Notes under the pieces: model-generated
Databases searched by the model: none
The model's input: the letters and a program-made list of their open reading frames with translations, nothing else
Told to the model about the DNA's origin: nothing
NCBI GenBank assembly: GCA_012295275.1
Contig: CM022674.1
Location: 13,687,364-13,702,363, forward strand
Reading direction: 5' to 3'
DNA length: 15,000 nt
Origin: Chrysomallon squamiferum
Taxonomy: Eukaryota; Mollusca; Gastropoda; Neomphalida; Peltospiridae
Part shown: positions 7,879 through 15,000 of the stretch, piece after piece
How the letters are laid out: every line of letters begins with the position of its first letter
Numbering within the stretch: position 1 is the stretch's first letter
Position numbers and translations under genes: made by a program

Positions 7879-8076
7879 CTTTTTCTCTTTGAATGCTTCA
7901 AACAGCTCAATGATATCAGCCGCCATTCCAATATACACGAGCAGTAACTGCGACAATTGCTCTCGAGTTATCTCCCCTTTTGGCAGCAGCCATCTTCCGA
8001 TAATGAGAATCAACAACAACATCTGTTCCAGAATTTTACACCAGTCATCTTCTTTCAGAAAAATAGGAATCTTTAT
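7879..8076 (-). CDS. TMEM26-like gene, exon 3
   Basis: This 198-bp exon is 66 codons, phase 0 at both ends. It begins IKIPIFLKEDDWCKILEQ and continues into the membrane segment MLLLILIIGRWLLP. The strongest TMEM26 signature follows: KGEITREQLSQLLLVYIG and MAADIIELFEAFKEKK (residues 123-188). The acceptor is AACTTACAG. The donor AAG/GTTCAAG lacks the usual purine at +3, but the joined peptide (FKEKK-VKNNR) keeps the spacing seen in vertebrate relatives, so the boundary is probably right. A leucine run is encoded by TTGTTGTTG, which also seeds a microsatellite in the duplicated copy upstream. Confidence 0.93.
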
Positions 8077-8394
8077 CTGTAAGTTAATAATAATAATAAC
8101 AACAACAACAACAGCAACAGCAACAACAACATCTGTTCTAGAAGATTACATCGATCATTTTCTTTGAGAAATATAGGAATCTTTATCTGTAAATTAATAA
8201 TAATAATAATAATTACAACAACAACAACAATAATAACAATAAAATTAATATTAATGACAGTACCAATAACAGCAACAACAACTACAACAACAACAATAAT
8301 AACAGTAACAACAAAACAATAATACAACAAGAACAACAATAGCAACAATAATGATGATGATGACGGTGGTGATGATTTTGATATTGTTATTTAC
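8077..8394 (-). other. TMEM26 intron 2 with AAC/AAT microsatellites and an exon copy
   Basis: This 318-bp intron has the donor CAG before GTAAAT and the acceptor CTTACAG. It is filled with AAC, AAT, CAG-like and GAT trinucleotide repeats (about 8084-8130 and 8192-8380). Between these lies a diverged copy of the first part of exon 3 (8121-8200). Confidence 0.85.
8121..8200 (-). pseudogene. Partial tandem copy of TMEM26 exon 3 start and its acceptor
   Basis: The 80 bases at 8121-8200 match 8011-8090 with 10 differences by eye, an offset of exactly 110 bp. The copy includes an acceptor (TTTACAG) and 22 codons reading IKIPIFLKENDRCNLLEQ plus Leu, against IKIPIFLKEDDWCKILEQ in exon 3. It then dissolves into a TTG/TTA repeat that reads as poly-leucine, without the GRWLLP segment, and no donor is visible. 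Read on, it meets TAA at the true exon 3 border. It is a broken exon copy or a cryptic exon, not a usable alternative exon. Confidence 0.85.
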
Positions 8395-8545
8395 CTGACC
8401 AGGTAACACAGTTCCGTGAATTCTTTTATGGACCTTTATCTTGTTGTCATGGAAACCATGTAATCGCTTTTCCAGAAGATCTAATTCGAGAAACCAAATT
8501 GCTGGTACCGCTATACCGAGATACAGAAACACGCTTGGACAGATC
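8395..8545 (-). CDS. TMEM26-like gene, exon 2
   Basis: The acceptor TTTTGCCAAG is followed by G, which completes the Trp codon begun in exon 1 (phase 2). Then come 50 codons: ICPSVFLYLGIAVPAIWF, a membrane segment corresponding to the third hydrophobic stretch of TMEM26, LELDLLEKR, and a basic hydrophilic loop ending HGTVLPGQ. The donor is a good CAG/GTAAAT in phase 0, matching exon 3. In vertebrate TMEM26 the loop after this segment is longer, so this protein has a shortened loop between membrane segments three and four. Confidence 0.93.
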
Positions 8546-9048
8546 CTTGGCAAAAGTACGAAGGAGAGAAGAAAATAATAAGATAAAGAAATATTGAAAG
8601 CTTTATGAAAAGAAAGAAAGAAATCAGAAAATTTTAAAAATCTTAAATAATAGAATGTTCGAAATAAAGAAAGGATAAAAGTAAAATAAACACAATAAAA
8701 AAAATACATTTATTCCACAAATTAGATTACCTTTGTAGATGTAAAATACATTTACAAATAAAAATAAAATAATATGTGTGTATATATATATATATATATT
8801 AATGTAGTAAGAAGAAAAAAAAATAAAATAAAATAAAATAAAATAAAAAGGCATAGAAAACTAAGCTTCTGTTATTCTGCGGTTTTATTATTTCATTTTT
8901 TTTTTTTTTTCCTTCTCGTTTTCTTTATATATAACCTTTATTATTTTGCCTTACTTTTTTCTTTTGGAACTTAAATAAATTATATAAAATATATATTTCA
9001 AAATTAAAAAAAAAAAATTAAAAAAAATTAAAATTAAACATTTCTCAC
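8546..9048 (-). other. TMEM26 intron 1
   Basis: This 503-bp intron has a GTGAGA donor and a CCAAG acceptor preceded by a CT-rich tract. It is AT-rich, with a TA run at about 8778-8800, an AAAAT pentanucleotide run at about 8814-8848, a poly-T run at about 8897-8910 and A-rich runs near 9005-9035. I see no gene in it. Confidence 0.8.
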
Positions 9049-9263
9049 CATTTCCACTCTCCACCTTTCTTCTTCTTCACGGTGAAGATCGCTTCAAACA
9101 CCAGCAAAGGGAGAGAACACGTGAGGCACCAGAACAGCGGGTTCTCCTTTACAACGACCACCCGCCAAATGCAGACAAAACCGTGAGCGGCAAAGAGAGT
9201 CCTGCTCACTAGAGCCTTGATGATTCCAATCGCTGTGAGCGCTTTCTTCAAACACCTCTTCAT
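9049..9263 (-). CDS. TMEM26: TMEM26-like multipass membrane protein, first coding exon
   Basis: The ATG at 9263 opens 71 codons plus two bases. Residues about 10-30 (AIGIIKALVSRTLFAAHG) and 43-63 (PLFWCLTCSLPLLVFEAIF) form two membrane segments separated by the family motif WRVVVVKENP. The exon ends VKKKKGGEWKW, like the KRGRGYKW end of the corresponding vertebrate segment. The donor TG/GTGAGA leaves phase 2, which exon 2 completes. Assembled over four exons the protein has about eight hydrophobic segments, as expected for TMEM26, a membrane protein of unknown molecular function known in mammals as a beige-adipocyte marker. No upstream in-frame ATG is better, and any 5' UTR exon was not identified. 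Confidence 0.93.
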
Positions 9264-10800
9264 GTTTTTAGTAGGACGAGATCTGCTCGCGAGATTTATC
9301 TTGTACCAGAAATAATCCTTTAAGATTCTGCTACAGTATAAGACTGACCGCTTTGGGTTAAATACCCTGCGGTAAAGAGTCCTTTATGACTTTTGCAGTA
9401 ATAATAATAACAATAAATGTCCTCAAGATAATTTGTGTCAGTGATAATAGTCCTACCTGTAGTGATATTACTCTACTGGGAAGAAATAGTCCTCTGAAGG
9501 AAGATTTCTTATGCTGTTATATAGACACTAGTCCGAAGATATTCCTCCAGTAGGAGATAAACCTTTAGTGATGCGGTGATAGTCCTTTTGAAAGTAAATA
9601 GTCCTTTACTCAGTTTATTATCAGGGTGGTAATAATAATTATAATTAGACATCAACGTACGTAACTCAAATAATGAAAGACATGTTCTTCAAAACTGCCA
9701 TCAAACTCTGATACTCTGAAATCCCTGATTTTAAAGCAGTTCCCTGAAATGACAATAAAACGTACACTGTTCTAAAGTAAAATTCTAAATTCCTGTAATC
9801 GTTGTAAGTATAAATTATCTTGTATAAAAAAAAAAAAAAATTAAATCTGTCCGCAAAAACAAAATTATATTCCAGGTTTCCGAACAAACAGAAATCGCGC
9901 TAAATTCTTTTTCTTTTTCTTTATTTTTTTTTTTTTTTTTTTTTTTTTTGAATTCGTGTAAAATGAAAATCTAGATCTTTGTGTTTTTAAAACAAACTGT
10001 TCAATTAATTTTATTCTCCAAAACAAAAGTTCTAGAATTCCAAGTTTCAAGACGCAGAAGAAATTGCACTAAATTCCAATGTTACTAGGTAAGATTATAA
10101 CTCTGATGTTTTAATTTTTTCCCACAGACTGTCCAGTTTGTTTCATTCACAATTTACAACTCTACGAAAAGAAGAGATATTTCTTTTTCTGAATTCATTC
10201 AGAGAATTCGAATACTTTGTATGACTGGAGTTTCGTGTTTGTTTCTGAGTCACATACGTGAAATGTCGTCATCTCAATTTCGGTTATTTGGTTAATATGA
10301 TGGTATTTTCGCACCTCGTAACTTGCAGAAACGATTTTCGTATTGTTAAAATATAAAATTAACCAATGACGACAGGAACTAATGGGAACAAAAATTGGGA
10401 ACCTTCTTTTCACGTTAACATTAAATACATGAAATAGGTTTAAATTTTAACTACGCATTTTAAAACGAATCATTTACTTGTAATTGGACACAAAAATTAG
10501 CTAATAAAAAAAAAAGATGAAAATAATTTAAAATATGATAATCATTTGAAGAAACAAATAAATTATAAATTTGTCCAGTGGTAAGCCAAAATATATATAA
10601 ATAAATAAATAAATAAAAAATTAATGTAAATTTGAAGTTTTAATATTTCCATGCAAAAAATTAGTACATAAGTATCGCTATCGAAAATCGTCTGCTGTTA
10701 AAGAACCTTAACAGACAAAATTCATTAATTATTTGCGTAAATCTGGACCTAATATCTGTAATGGTCAAATTAATATCGTTTTGTTCACAGAATAATTGAT
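9264..10800. other. 5' flank of the TMEM26-like gene, no gene seen
   Basis: This is AT-rich DNA upstream of the TMEM26 start. It holds a degenerate repeat built on TAGTCCT (9310-9615), an A run at 9828-9841, a long T run near 9926-9949 and an AAAT run at about 10600-10620. An open frame of 72 codons on the - strand at 10195-10413 has no recognisable motif and ordinary intergenic composition; I do not call it a gene. Confidence 0.5.
9310..9615. repeat. Degenerate tandem repeat built on TAGTCCT, about 40 bp units
   Basis: The motif (TA)GTCC or a near variant recurs with its TCC at 9316, 9380, 9420, 9451, 9490, 9532, 9543, 9583 and 9602. Several spacings are 39-42 bp (9380-9420, 9451-9490, 9490-9532, 9543-9583). 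Most copies have the form AATAGTCCTNNNG. The array lies immediately upstream of the TMEM26 coding start, so it could be promoter or 5' UTR sequence. Confidence 0.6.
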
Positions 10801-10832
10801 TCGTTCGATTTATTTTTGATTGTTTTTAATAT

Positions 10833-10883
10833 CAAGATGGCGCCCTTTCTCTTGCAGACGTGACGGGGTCGGTGTCACGTGAC
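10833..10883. promoter_or_regulatory. YY1-like plus CACGTG cluster, possible promoter
   Basis: The + strand reads CAAGATGGCGCC at 10833-10844, a close match to the YY1 promoter element. It is followed by GACGTGAC at 10857-10864 and the palindrome GTCACGTGAC at 10874-10883 (USF/TFE-type E-box), then GCGCG. This is a local CpG-bearing island in AT-rich DNA. In animal promoters the YY1 element usually lies just after the start site and reads in the sense direction, which would point to + strand transcription. No + strand gene is visible to the right, so a distal TMEM26 promoter or a divergent non-coding transcript is possible. Confidence 0.35.
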
Positions 10884-11454
10884 AAAGCGCGAAAATCTTT
10901 CTTCAAACAACACGACTTTTGTTAGATAATTGTAACATTTCCTGACTTATTGAGCGTTTTTCTGTTTGATGAATAAGTTTCATTTATAACTTAACTGTTC
11001 AGTGTTCATTCAGTCGCTTCTGAATTGTATTTGTGGAAATGTGTGTCGTGTGTGTATTACTCTTTGTATACAAGTGTATGTGGATGTGTTTGTATGCGTC
11101 TGTGTATGAGTATTTATGTATGTATGTACGTGTACGTATGAATGTGCCTATGACGGTGATTGTATGTCTAAGTGTATGTATGCATGTATAAATGTTTGTA
11201 TATGTGTATGTATGTATCTCTGTGTGTGTGTGTGTGTTTATATATATACACACATATATGTGTATGTGTGTGTTTGTGTGTGTGTATGTATTGTATTTTA
11301 TGTTTGCTGTATGTTGACATCCATATTTATATTAATATACAAAGTAAACTTGATATTAAAGTTTTATTATATTATGACAGTCAAAGGACCGTTATACATA
11401 AACACAGTGAAAAAGTAAGTAAATGAAAACAAACACAGTATTAGTTAACAACAA
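10884..11454. repeat. TG/TATG-rich repeat region
   Basis: From about 11036 to 11293 the sequence is a degenerate TG, TATG and TGTA repeat with a pure TG run at about 11220-11236. Open frames on both strands here are repeat translations rich in Cys, Tyr, Val and His. The rest (11294-11454) is AT-rich with no gene seen. Confidence 0.8.
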
Positions 11455-11457
11455 CAG

Positions 11458-11481
11458 TTTATTATATTTTATTTATGTACA
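11458..11481 (-). terminator. Candidate distal polyadenylation site with Pumilio-like element
   Basis: The - strand carries TGTACATA (11474-11481), followed directly by AATAAA at 11468-11473 and again at 11458-11463. This could be the far 3' end of the synaptotagmin-like transcript, 1.8 kb after its stop. A nearer AATAAA lies at 13174-13179. Without transcripts the choice is open. Confidence 0.3.
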
Positions 11482-11733
11482 GTCTGAACAGAATCAAATG
11501 TTAATTCAAAGGCACTTTATAAAAAAAACAAAAAAATTCCAGTAATTATAACTTTTCAAATAAAAATAAAATTATTTGTAAGTTTCCCTCACTGAATACA
11601 TACTGCATAAATATAATGTTTATAATAATATTAGACATATTTACATACATACACACATATATACACACATACATATACTTATATACAATCACATGCAGGC
11701 ACATGTATAAATATTTTGTTTCTTTTTCTTTAT

Positions 11734-11738
<5 letters not shown>

Positions 11739-11820
<82 letters not shown>
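11739..11820. repeat. TC dinucleotide microsatellite
   Basis: This is an uninterrupted TC run of about 41 units, the longest perfect dinucleotide array in the window. It sits in an inferred 3' UTR or intergenic region. Confidence 0.97.
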
Positions 11821-11823
<3 letters not shown>

Positions 11824-12022
11824 CACTAAAGCACTGTTTGTTGCTAGCTACCTAACAAGGGCCCACGGAACTATAATAAACTATATATATATGTATATAC
11901 ACACACAGAATTATCGTAACGCTATTAAGTAGATCCATGTATTATTTAAATAAATAACTATCATTTGATTTTCACAACTTTCTTAAAATCAACCTGTATC
12001 CCTTTATATACATAATTAATTA

Positions 12023-12030
12023 GTATATAT

Positions 12031-12078
<48 letters not shown>
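12023..12078. repeat. TA dinucleotide microsatellite
   Basis: This TA run of about 28 units is broken once by an extra A near 12041. Confidence 0.95.
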
Positions 12079-12081
<3 letters not shown>

Positions 12082-12862
12082 ATTAAAATGACTATTCTAA
12101 TTTATTTTATTTTATTTTAAATACAATATATTGCACACCGGCCAAATATTAAGGTAAACACGTACCTCACTGGCAATATAATACTTGTATGTACATATCG
12201 ATGATAATGATGATGATGATGATGATAATAATAATAATCATCATAATATTTATAATAATAATAATAATAATAACAGCATAATAATGATTATTATATTAAT
12301 ACTAGTCATTATTGATATTATTTATGAATAACAATAATAATAATAATAATAATAATAATTACAGTAATCATATTAATAATAACTATAACAATAGTAAAAA
12401 TAATAAAAAAGAAGAAATAATAACAGTAAATATATAATAGTATGTATATATGTAAGTGTAATGATTTTCAAAATATATATGTATGAAAAATTCAAAGATA
12501 ACTAACAACAATAGACTCAAGGCGTCAGGAATCAAAAAAAAAAAAAAATAAAAAAATTAGAGAAAACGAAAGAAATTATTCAAAAAGGAAGAAAGAAAGA
12601 ATGAAAGAAAAAACGAAAAATCTTTAGTGTTATTTTTCTGTAAAAATTAAAAATTGTCAGTAACAGTATCTCTCAAAAAATGTAAGTACATGTTATTTTT
12701 TATTATTATTTATTTATTTAAGCACAATATTATTTTATTACGTGTGCACACATACGCACAGGTTCGCATGTTCACACACATACGTACTCATACTTATTTA
12801 CGCAAAAAAATGATGATAAACAAAATATATTTTAGTATAAGAATGACAATAAGTAAGATGCA

Positions 12863-12865
<3 letters not shown>

Positions 12866-12907
<42 letters not shown>

Positions 12908-12941
12908 TAACAATCATAATAATAGTAATAGTAATAATAAC

Positions 12942-12982
<41 letters not shown>

Positions 12983-12985
12983 GTC

Positions 12986-13020
<35 letters not shown>

Positions 13021-13032
13021 TAATAATAATAA
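12866..13032. repeat. AAT microsatellite with short interruptions
   Basis: Three AAT blocks are separated by short AAC, CAT and AGT variants. An open + strand frame across it encodes only poly-asparagine. Confidence 0.95.
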
Positions 13033-13173
13033 TTTAAAAATAAATAAAACCTATAAAAAGAAAGTTAAATTATAATAAAAAGACCTACGTCAGTTGCACG
13101 CCAATTTACATTTCAATAAAACAGCACAAAGACACGTAAACCATAGGCACTTTTAAAAGAAACGTCTGGGTTT

Positions 13174-13179
13174 TTTATT
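13174..13179 (-). terminator. Candidate polyadenylation signal of the synaptotagmin-like gene
   Basis: AATAAA occurs on the - strand about 85 bases after the stop codon at 13264-13266. Confidence 0.4.
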
Positions 13180-13199
13180 TAAAAAATAATAATTTAAAT

Positions 13200-13240
<41 letters not shown>

Positions 13241-13263
13241 GCAAAGCATTAAAAATTCACAGA

Positions 13264-13583
13264 TCAGCTCTGAATTCTGTGCCAGCAAGTAACTTGCTTC
13301 CGAGGATTGTTCATCATTTCCCTCCACTGCGCATGCGCGTCTGTGTCAAAGTTCAGCCCTAAATATAGCCGACCAACCAGCATCTTCGTTGCTTTGTCGC
13401 CGGCTGCGTCCTTTTCCTGGTGTAGCACGGTGATGCTGAAGTAGACTTTGTCCAGCTGCGAGTGCGGCACGTCGAACGTCGTCGTTTCGTTGAAAACGGG
13501 GTTGACGTCGTCGGACCACACCTTCGTTTTAGCACGTTTCGTAATTCTACCGTCCAACATGAGAGCAATTTTTATGACAGTGT
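13264..13583 (-). CDS. Synaptotagmin-like protein, terminal exon (most of C2B domain)
   Basis: The acceptor TTTTTTTCAG is followed by AC, completing a phase-1 codon (GAC with the previous exon). The exon reads TVIKIALMLDGRITKRAKTK, then WSDDVNPVFNETTTFDVP, LDKVYFSITVLHQEK, MLVGRLYLGLNFDTDAHAQ, WREMMNNPRK and TCWHRIQS before TGA. NPVFNE..TFDVP, VGR..LG and the W..M..NPR..WH ending are hallmarks of the C2B domain of synaptotagmins, vesicle membrane proteins that control exocytosis. The polybasic KRAKTK strand, which binds acidic lipids and SNAREs, is present. The WHxL motif is WHRI here. Loop 3 lacks the usual DxD pair (VLHQEK), so calcium binding by C2B is doubtful. I cannot name the subtype. 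Confidence 0.93.
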
Positions 13584-14946
13584 CTGAAAAAAAGATGAAG
13601 AAGAAGAAAAACATTAAGTAAATTAACAATTTTTTAATGTTACTATAGCAACTGATGGTGCAAGTTCGTCTGTACTATACTCACTGATGGGAACGTTTTT
13701 TTTTTTTTTTTACGAACTTGGAGAAAGCTGAAGACCGTTAGTTGTGAAGCGGAGGGGGTAAGGTTAGACAAGGTTAGTTAGTCACCTTACAAGAATTTTT
13801 TTTTTTTTTTTTGTAATCTGAAAATGCAGTTTGTTATTGGGGGCTGGTGATAGAAAAATTATTGAATTATCTGTTACCTACCTAATTCGTAACATTTTCT
13901 AATTCATGGCAGAATGTTATTCATTTATTAAATAAATATTGTGAGTTTTGATTTTTTTTTTTTTTTTTGTACGATATTTTGTGTGTGTGTGTGTCTGAGT
14001 CTGCGTGTGATGTTTGTAAAATATGCAAGCACGCGCATAATTATAGAAAATAAACAAGTTGATTTCAATGGCTAGAAACCTGACAAAGATTAGCAAATAA
14101 ACATCACTAATTCCACACTAATACATTGAATATTAAATAAAAGTTAGGAGAAGCTTGTCCTCCTCCATATCCCACCACGCCTAGATTTTCAGTACTCTCT
14201 GTACTGATTGTTAATCCAGTAGCTAGGTTTAAAACTGTTAAAATGTTAAATGATGATGTATACTAGTCTTAAGCCTAATGATTAAGCAATACATTGCCGT
14301 TAGTCAAATATTATATAAAAAATTATAAAATATATTTTTAATGTCACACATATAAGATTTCCGCATCTGTTAAATTAATTCTAATAATATTATATTGATT
14401 TTGTTGTTTCAGGAGATAAGAAATTCAGTTTAAAAAATAAGTTATATTGCATGTATAATAAATTATAATACTTTTACAGATAGAAAGACAAAGAGACAGA
14501 CAGACAATATACTGACAAACAGATAGACTGACAGGAAGAAAGATAGATGGACATATGATGATAAATACAGAGATCGATGGATGGATGAATAGATAGACAA
14601 ACAGATAGAGAGACAGACAGACAGAGATAGATCGACAGATAGATTGATACATATACAAATAGATAATGGACAAATAGATGCATACATACAGACAAAGAGA
14701 CAGATCGACAGACTGATTGATACACAGACAGAGTGATAATGGACAAAGAGATACAAACATATATACAGACAGACAGACAGATATATAGATAGAGAAAGAC
14801 TGATATAAAATAGATAGCAAAGAATGACTGATGGAAATTTAGATTCACAATAGAAAAATGATCGATGGACTAATGGAATGGTGGTGACTGGAAAAGTGGT
14901 TATGAACAGAACTATGCCTGGACGGATAGATGGATGGATGTCGTAC
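13584..14946 (-). other. Last intron of the synaptotagmin-like gene
   Basis: This 1,363-bp intron has donor ATAG/GTACGA and acceptor TTTTTTTCAG, and the phases agree (1 and 1). It contains T runs at about 13697-13712, 13797-13812 and 13952-13968, a GT run at 13981-13994, and a long degenerate GACA/GATA array at about 14478-14815. Open frames rich in Ser, Ile, Cys and Leu over that array are repeat translations. Confidence 0.85.
14478..14815. repeat. Degenerate GACA/GATA tetranucleotide array
   Basis: Interleaved GACA, GATA, GATG and CAAA tetranucleotides run for about 340 bp, with a second short GATA/GATG patch at about 14920-14940. The array lies wholly inside the last intron of the synaptotagmin-like gene. 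Confidence 0.9.
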
Positions 14947-15000
14947 CTATTGTTCCTTTTTTGTTCTCCATCACTTTAAGTCCGTGTGCCTTTACTATAG
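14947..15000 (-). CDS. Synaptotagmin-like protein, 3' end of the preceding exon (cut by window edge)
   Basis: The - strand frame ending at a GTACGA donor reads IVKAHGLKVMENKKGTI plus one base. This matches the C2B beginning (hydrophobic strand, then KAxxLKxM and loop 1). The leftover G joins AC of the terminal exon to give GAC, so the junction reads KKGTI-D-TVIKIALML in unbroken C2B register. The exon continues beyond the right edge and is too short here to appear as an ORF. Loop 1 has Glu where the first calcium-binding Asp normally follows LKxM. Confidence 0.88.

Larger units (their letters stand above)
11482..13263. other. Repeat-rich 3' UTR or intergenic DNA, no gene seen
   Basis: The stretch between the synaptotagmin stop and the candidate distal polyadenylation site is dominated by microsatellites. 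These include ACAT (about 11632-11690), a long TC run (11739-11820), TA (12023-12078), GAT/AAT (about 12200-12360), a poly-A run (about 12535-12550), AAT (about 12866-13032) and AAT (about 13200-13240). Open frames here translate to poly-Ser/Leu or poly-Asn and come from the repeats. Confidence 0.6.

Noticed and set aside
8073-8348. 91-codon - strand frame rich in Val, Ile and Leu
   Set aside because: It is intron repeat plus the exon 3 copy; only the copied 22 codons carry information, and these are annotated as an exon remnant.
10195-10413. 72-codon - strand frame
   Set aside because: No motif, no splice partner and ordinary AT-rich composition.
11000-11426. Cys/Tyr/Val-rich and His/Thr-rich open frames on both strands
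   Set aside because: They are translations of TG/TATG repeats; the apparent cysteine-rich peptides are not evidence of a secreted or toxin-like protein.
11616-11855. Ser/Leu-repeat frame
   Set aside because: It is a translation of the TC microsatellite.
12654-12944. Poly-asparagine frame
   Set aside because: It is a translation of the AAT microsatellite.
14425-14848. Ser/Cys/Leu/Ile-rich - strand frames
   Set aside because: They are translations of the GACA/GATA array inside the synaptotagmin intron.
1-15000. CRISPR-like arrays, tRNA, rRNA or prokaryotic operon features
   Set aside because: The regular repeats seen are microsatellites or degenerate minisatellites without spacer-like structure; no cloverleaf or rRNA core was recognised.

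Overview
The window looks like nuclear DNA of an animal. Genes are split by introns with GT/AG ends, the background is AT-rich, and there are no operons or prokaryotic signals. The very high load of simple repeats (AAT, TTTA, TC, TG, TATA, GATA/GACA), together with a PRD-class homeobox gene, a TMEM26-like gene and a synaptotagmin-like gene, suggests a lophotrochozoan, most likely a mollusc and perhaps a cephalopod. That placement is inference from style and protein resemblance; no search was run.

Three genes can be supported, none of them complete. (1) On the + strand, the last two coding exons (2313-2562 and 3238-3425) of a PRD-class homeobox gene enter the homeodomain at codon 47 and end with TAA. 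The exons for homeodomain residues 1-46 are not visible and probably lie left of the window. (2) On the - strand, a TMEM26-family multipass membrane protein is present from its ATG at 9263. Exons lie at 9049-9263, 8395-8545, 7879-8076 and 7027-7515, with matching phases at every junction. An open, lysine-rich tail (6458-7099) continues in the -1 frame, so the gene has either a one-base frameshift or an unusual 83-bp intron there. (3) On the - strand, the last exon (13264-13583) and the 3' end of the preceding exon (14947-15000, cut by the window edge) encode the C2B domain of a synaptotagmin-like protein.

The homeobox gene and TMEM26 converge: their tails face each other across roughly 3.4-6.4 kb, where polyadenylation signals occur on both strands. 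TMEM26 and the synaptotagmin lie in the same orientation, with about 4 kb of repeat-rich DNA between them. That interval contains a small CpG-bearing cluster near 10.83-10.90 kb (YY1-like and CACGTG sites) that could be a promoter. Remaining DNA is intron, UTR or intergenic sequence dominated by microsatellites, plus two degenerate tandem repeats that are not simple sequence: about 58-60 bp units at 6030-6430 and about 40 bp units at 9310-9615.

Nothing indicates that the three genes act in one pathway. I found no defence system, mobile-element coding region, CRISPR array, tRNA or rRNA. The most notable observations are a partial tandem duplication of TMEM26 exon 3 including its splice acceptor, the frame break in the TMEM26 tail, the loss of several calcium ligands in the synaptotagmin C2B, and the two unexplained tandem repeats.
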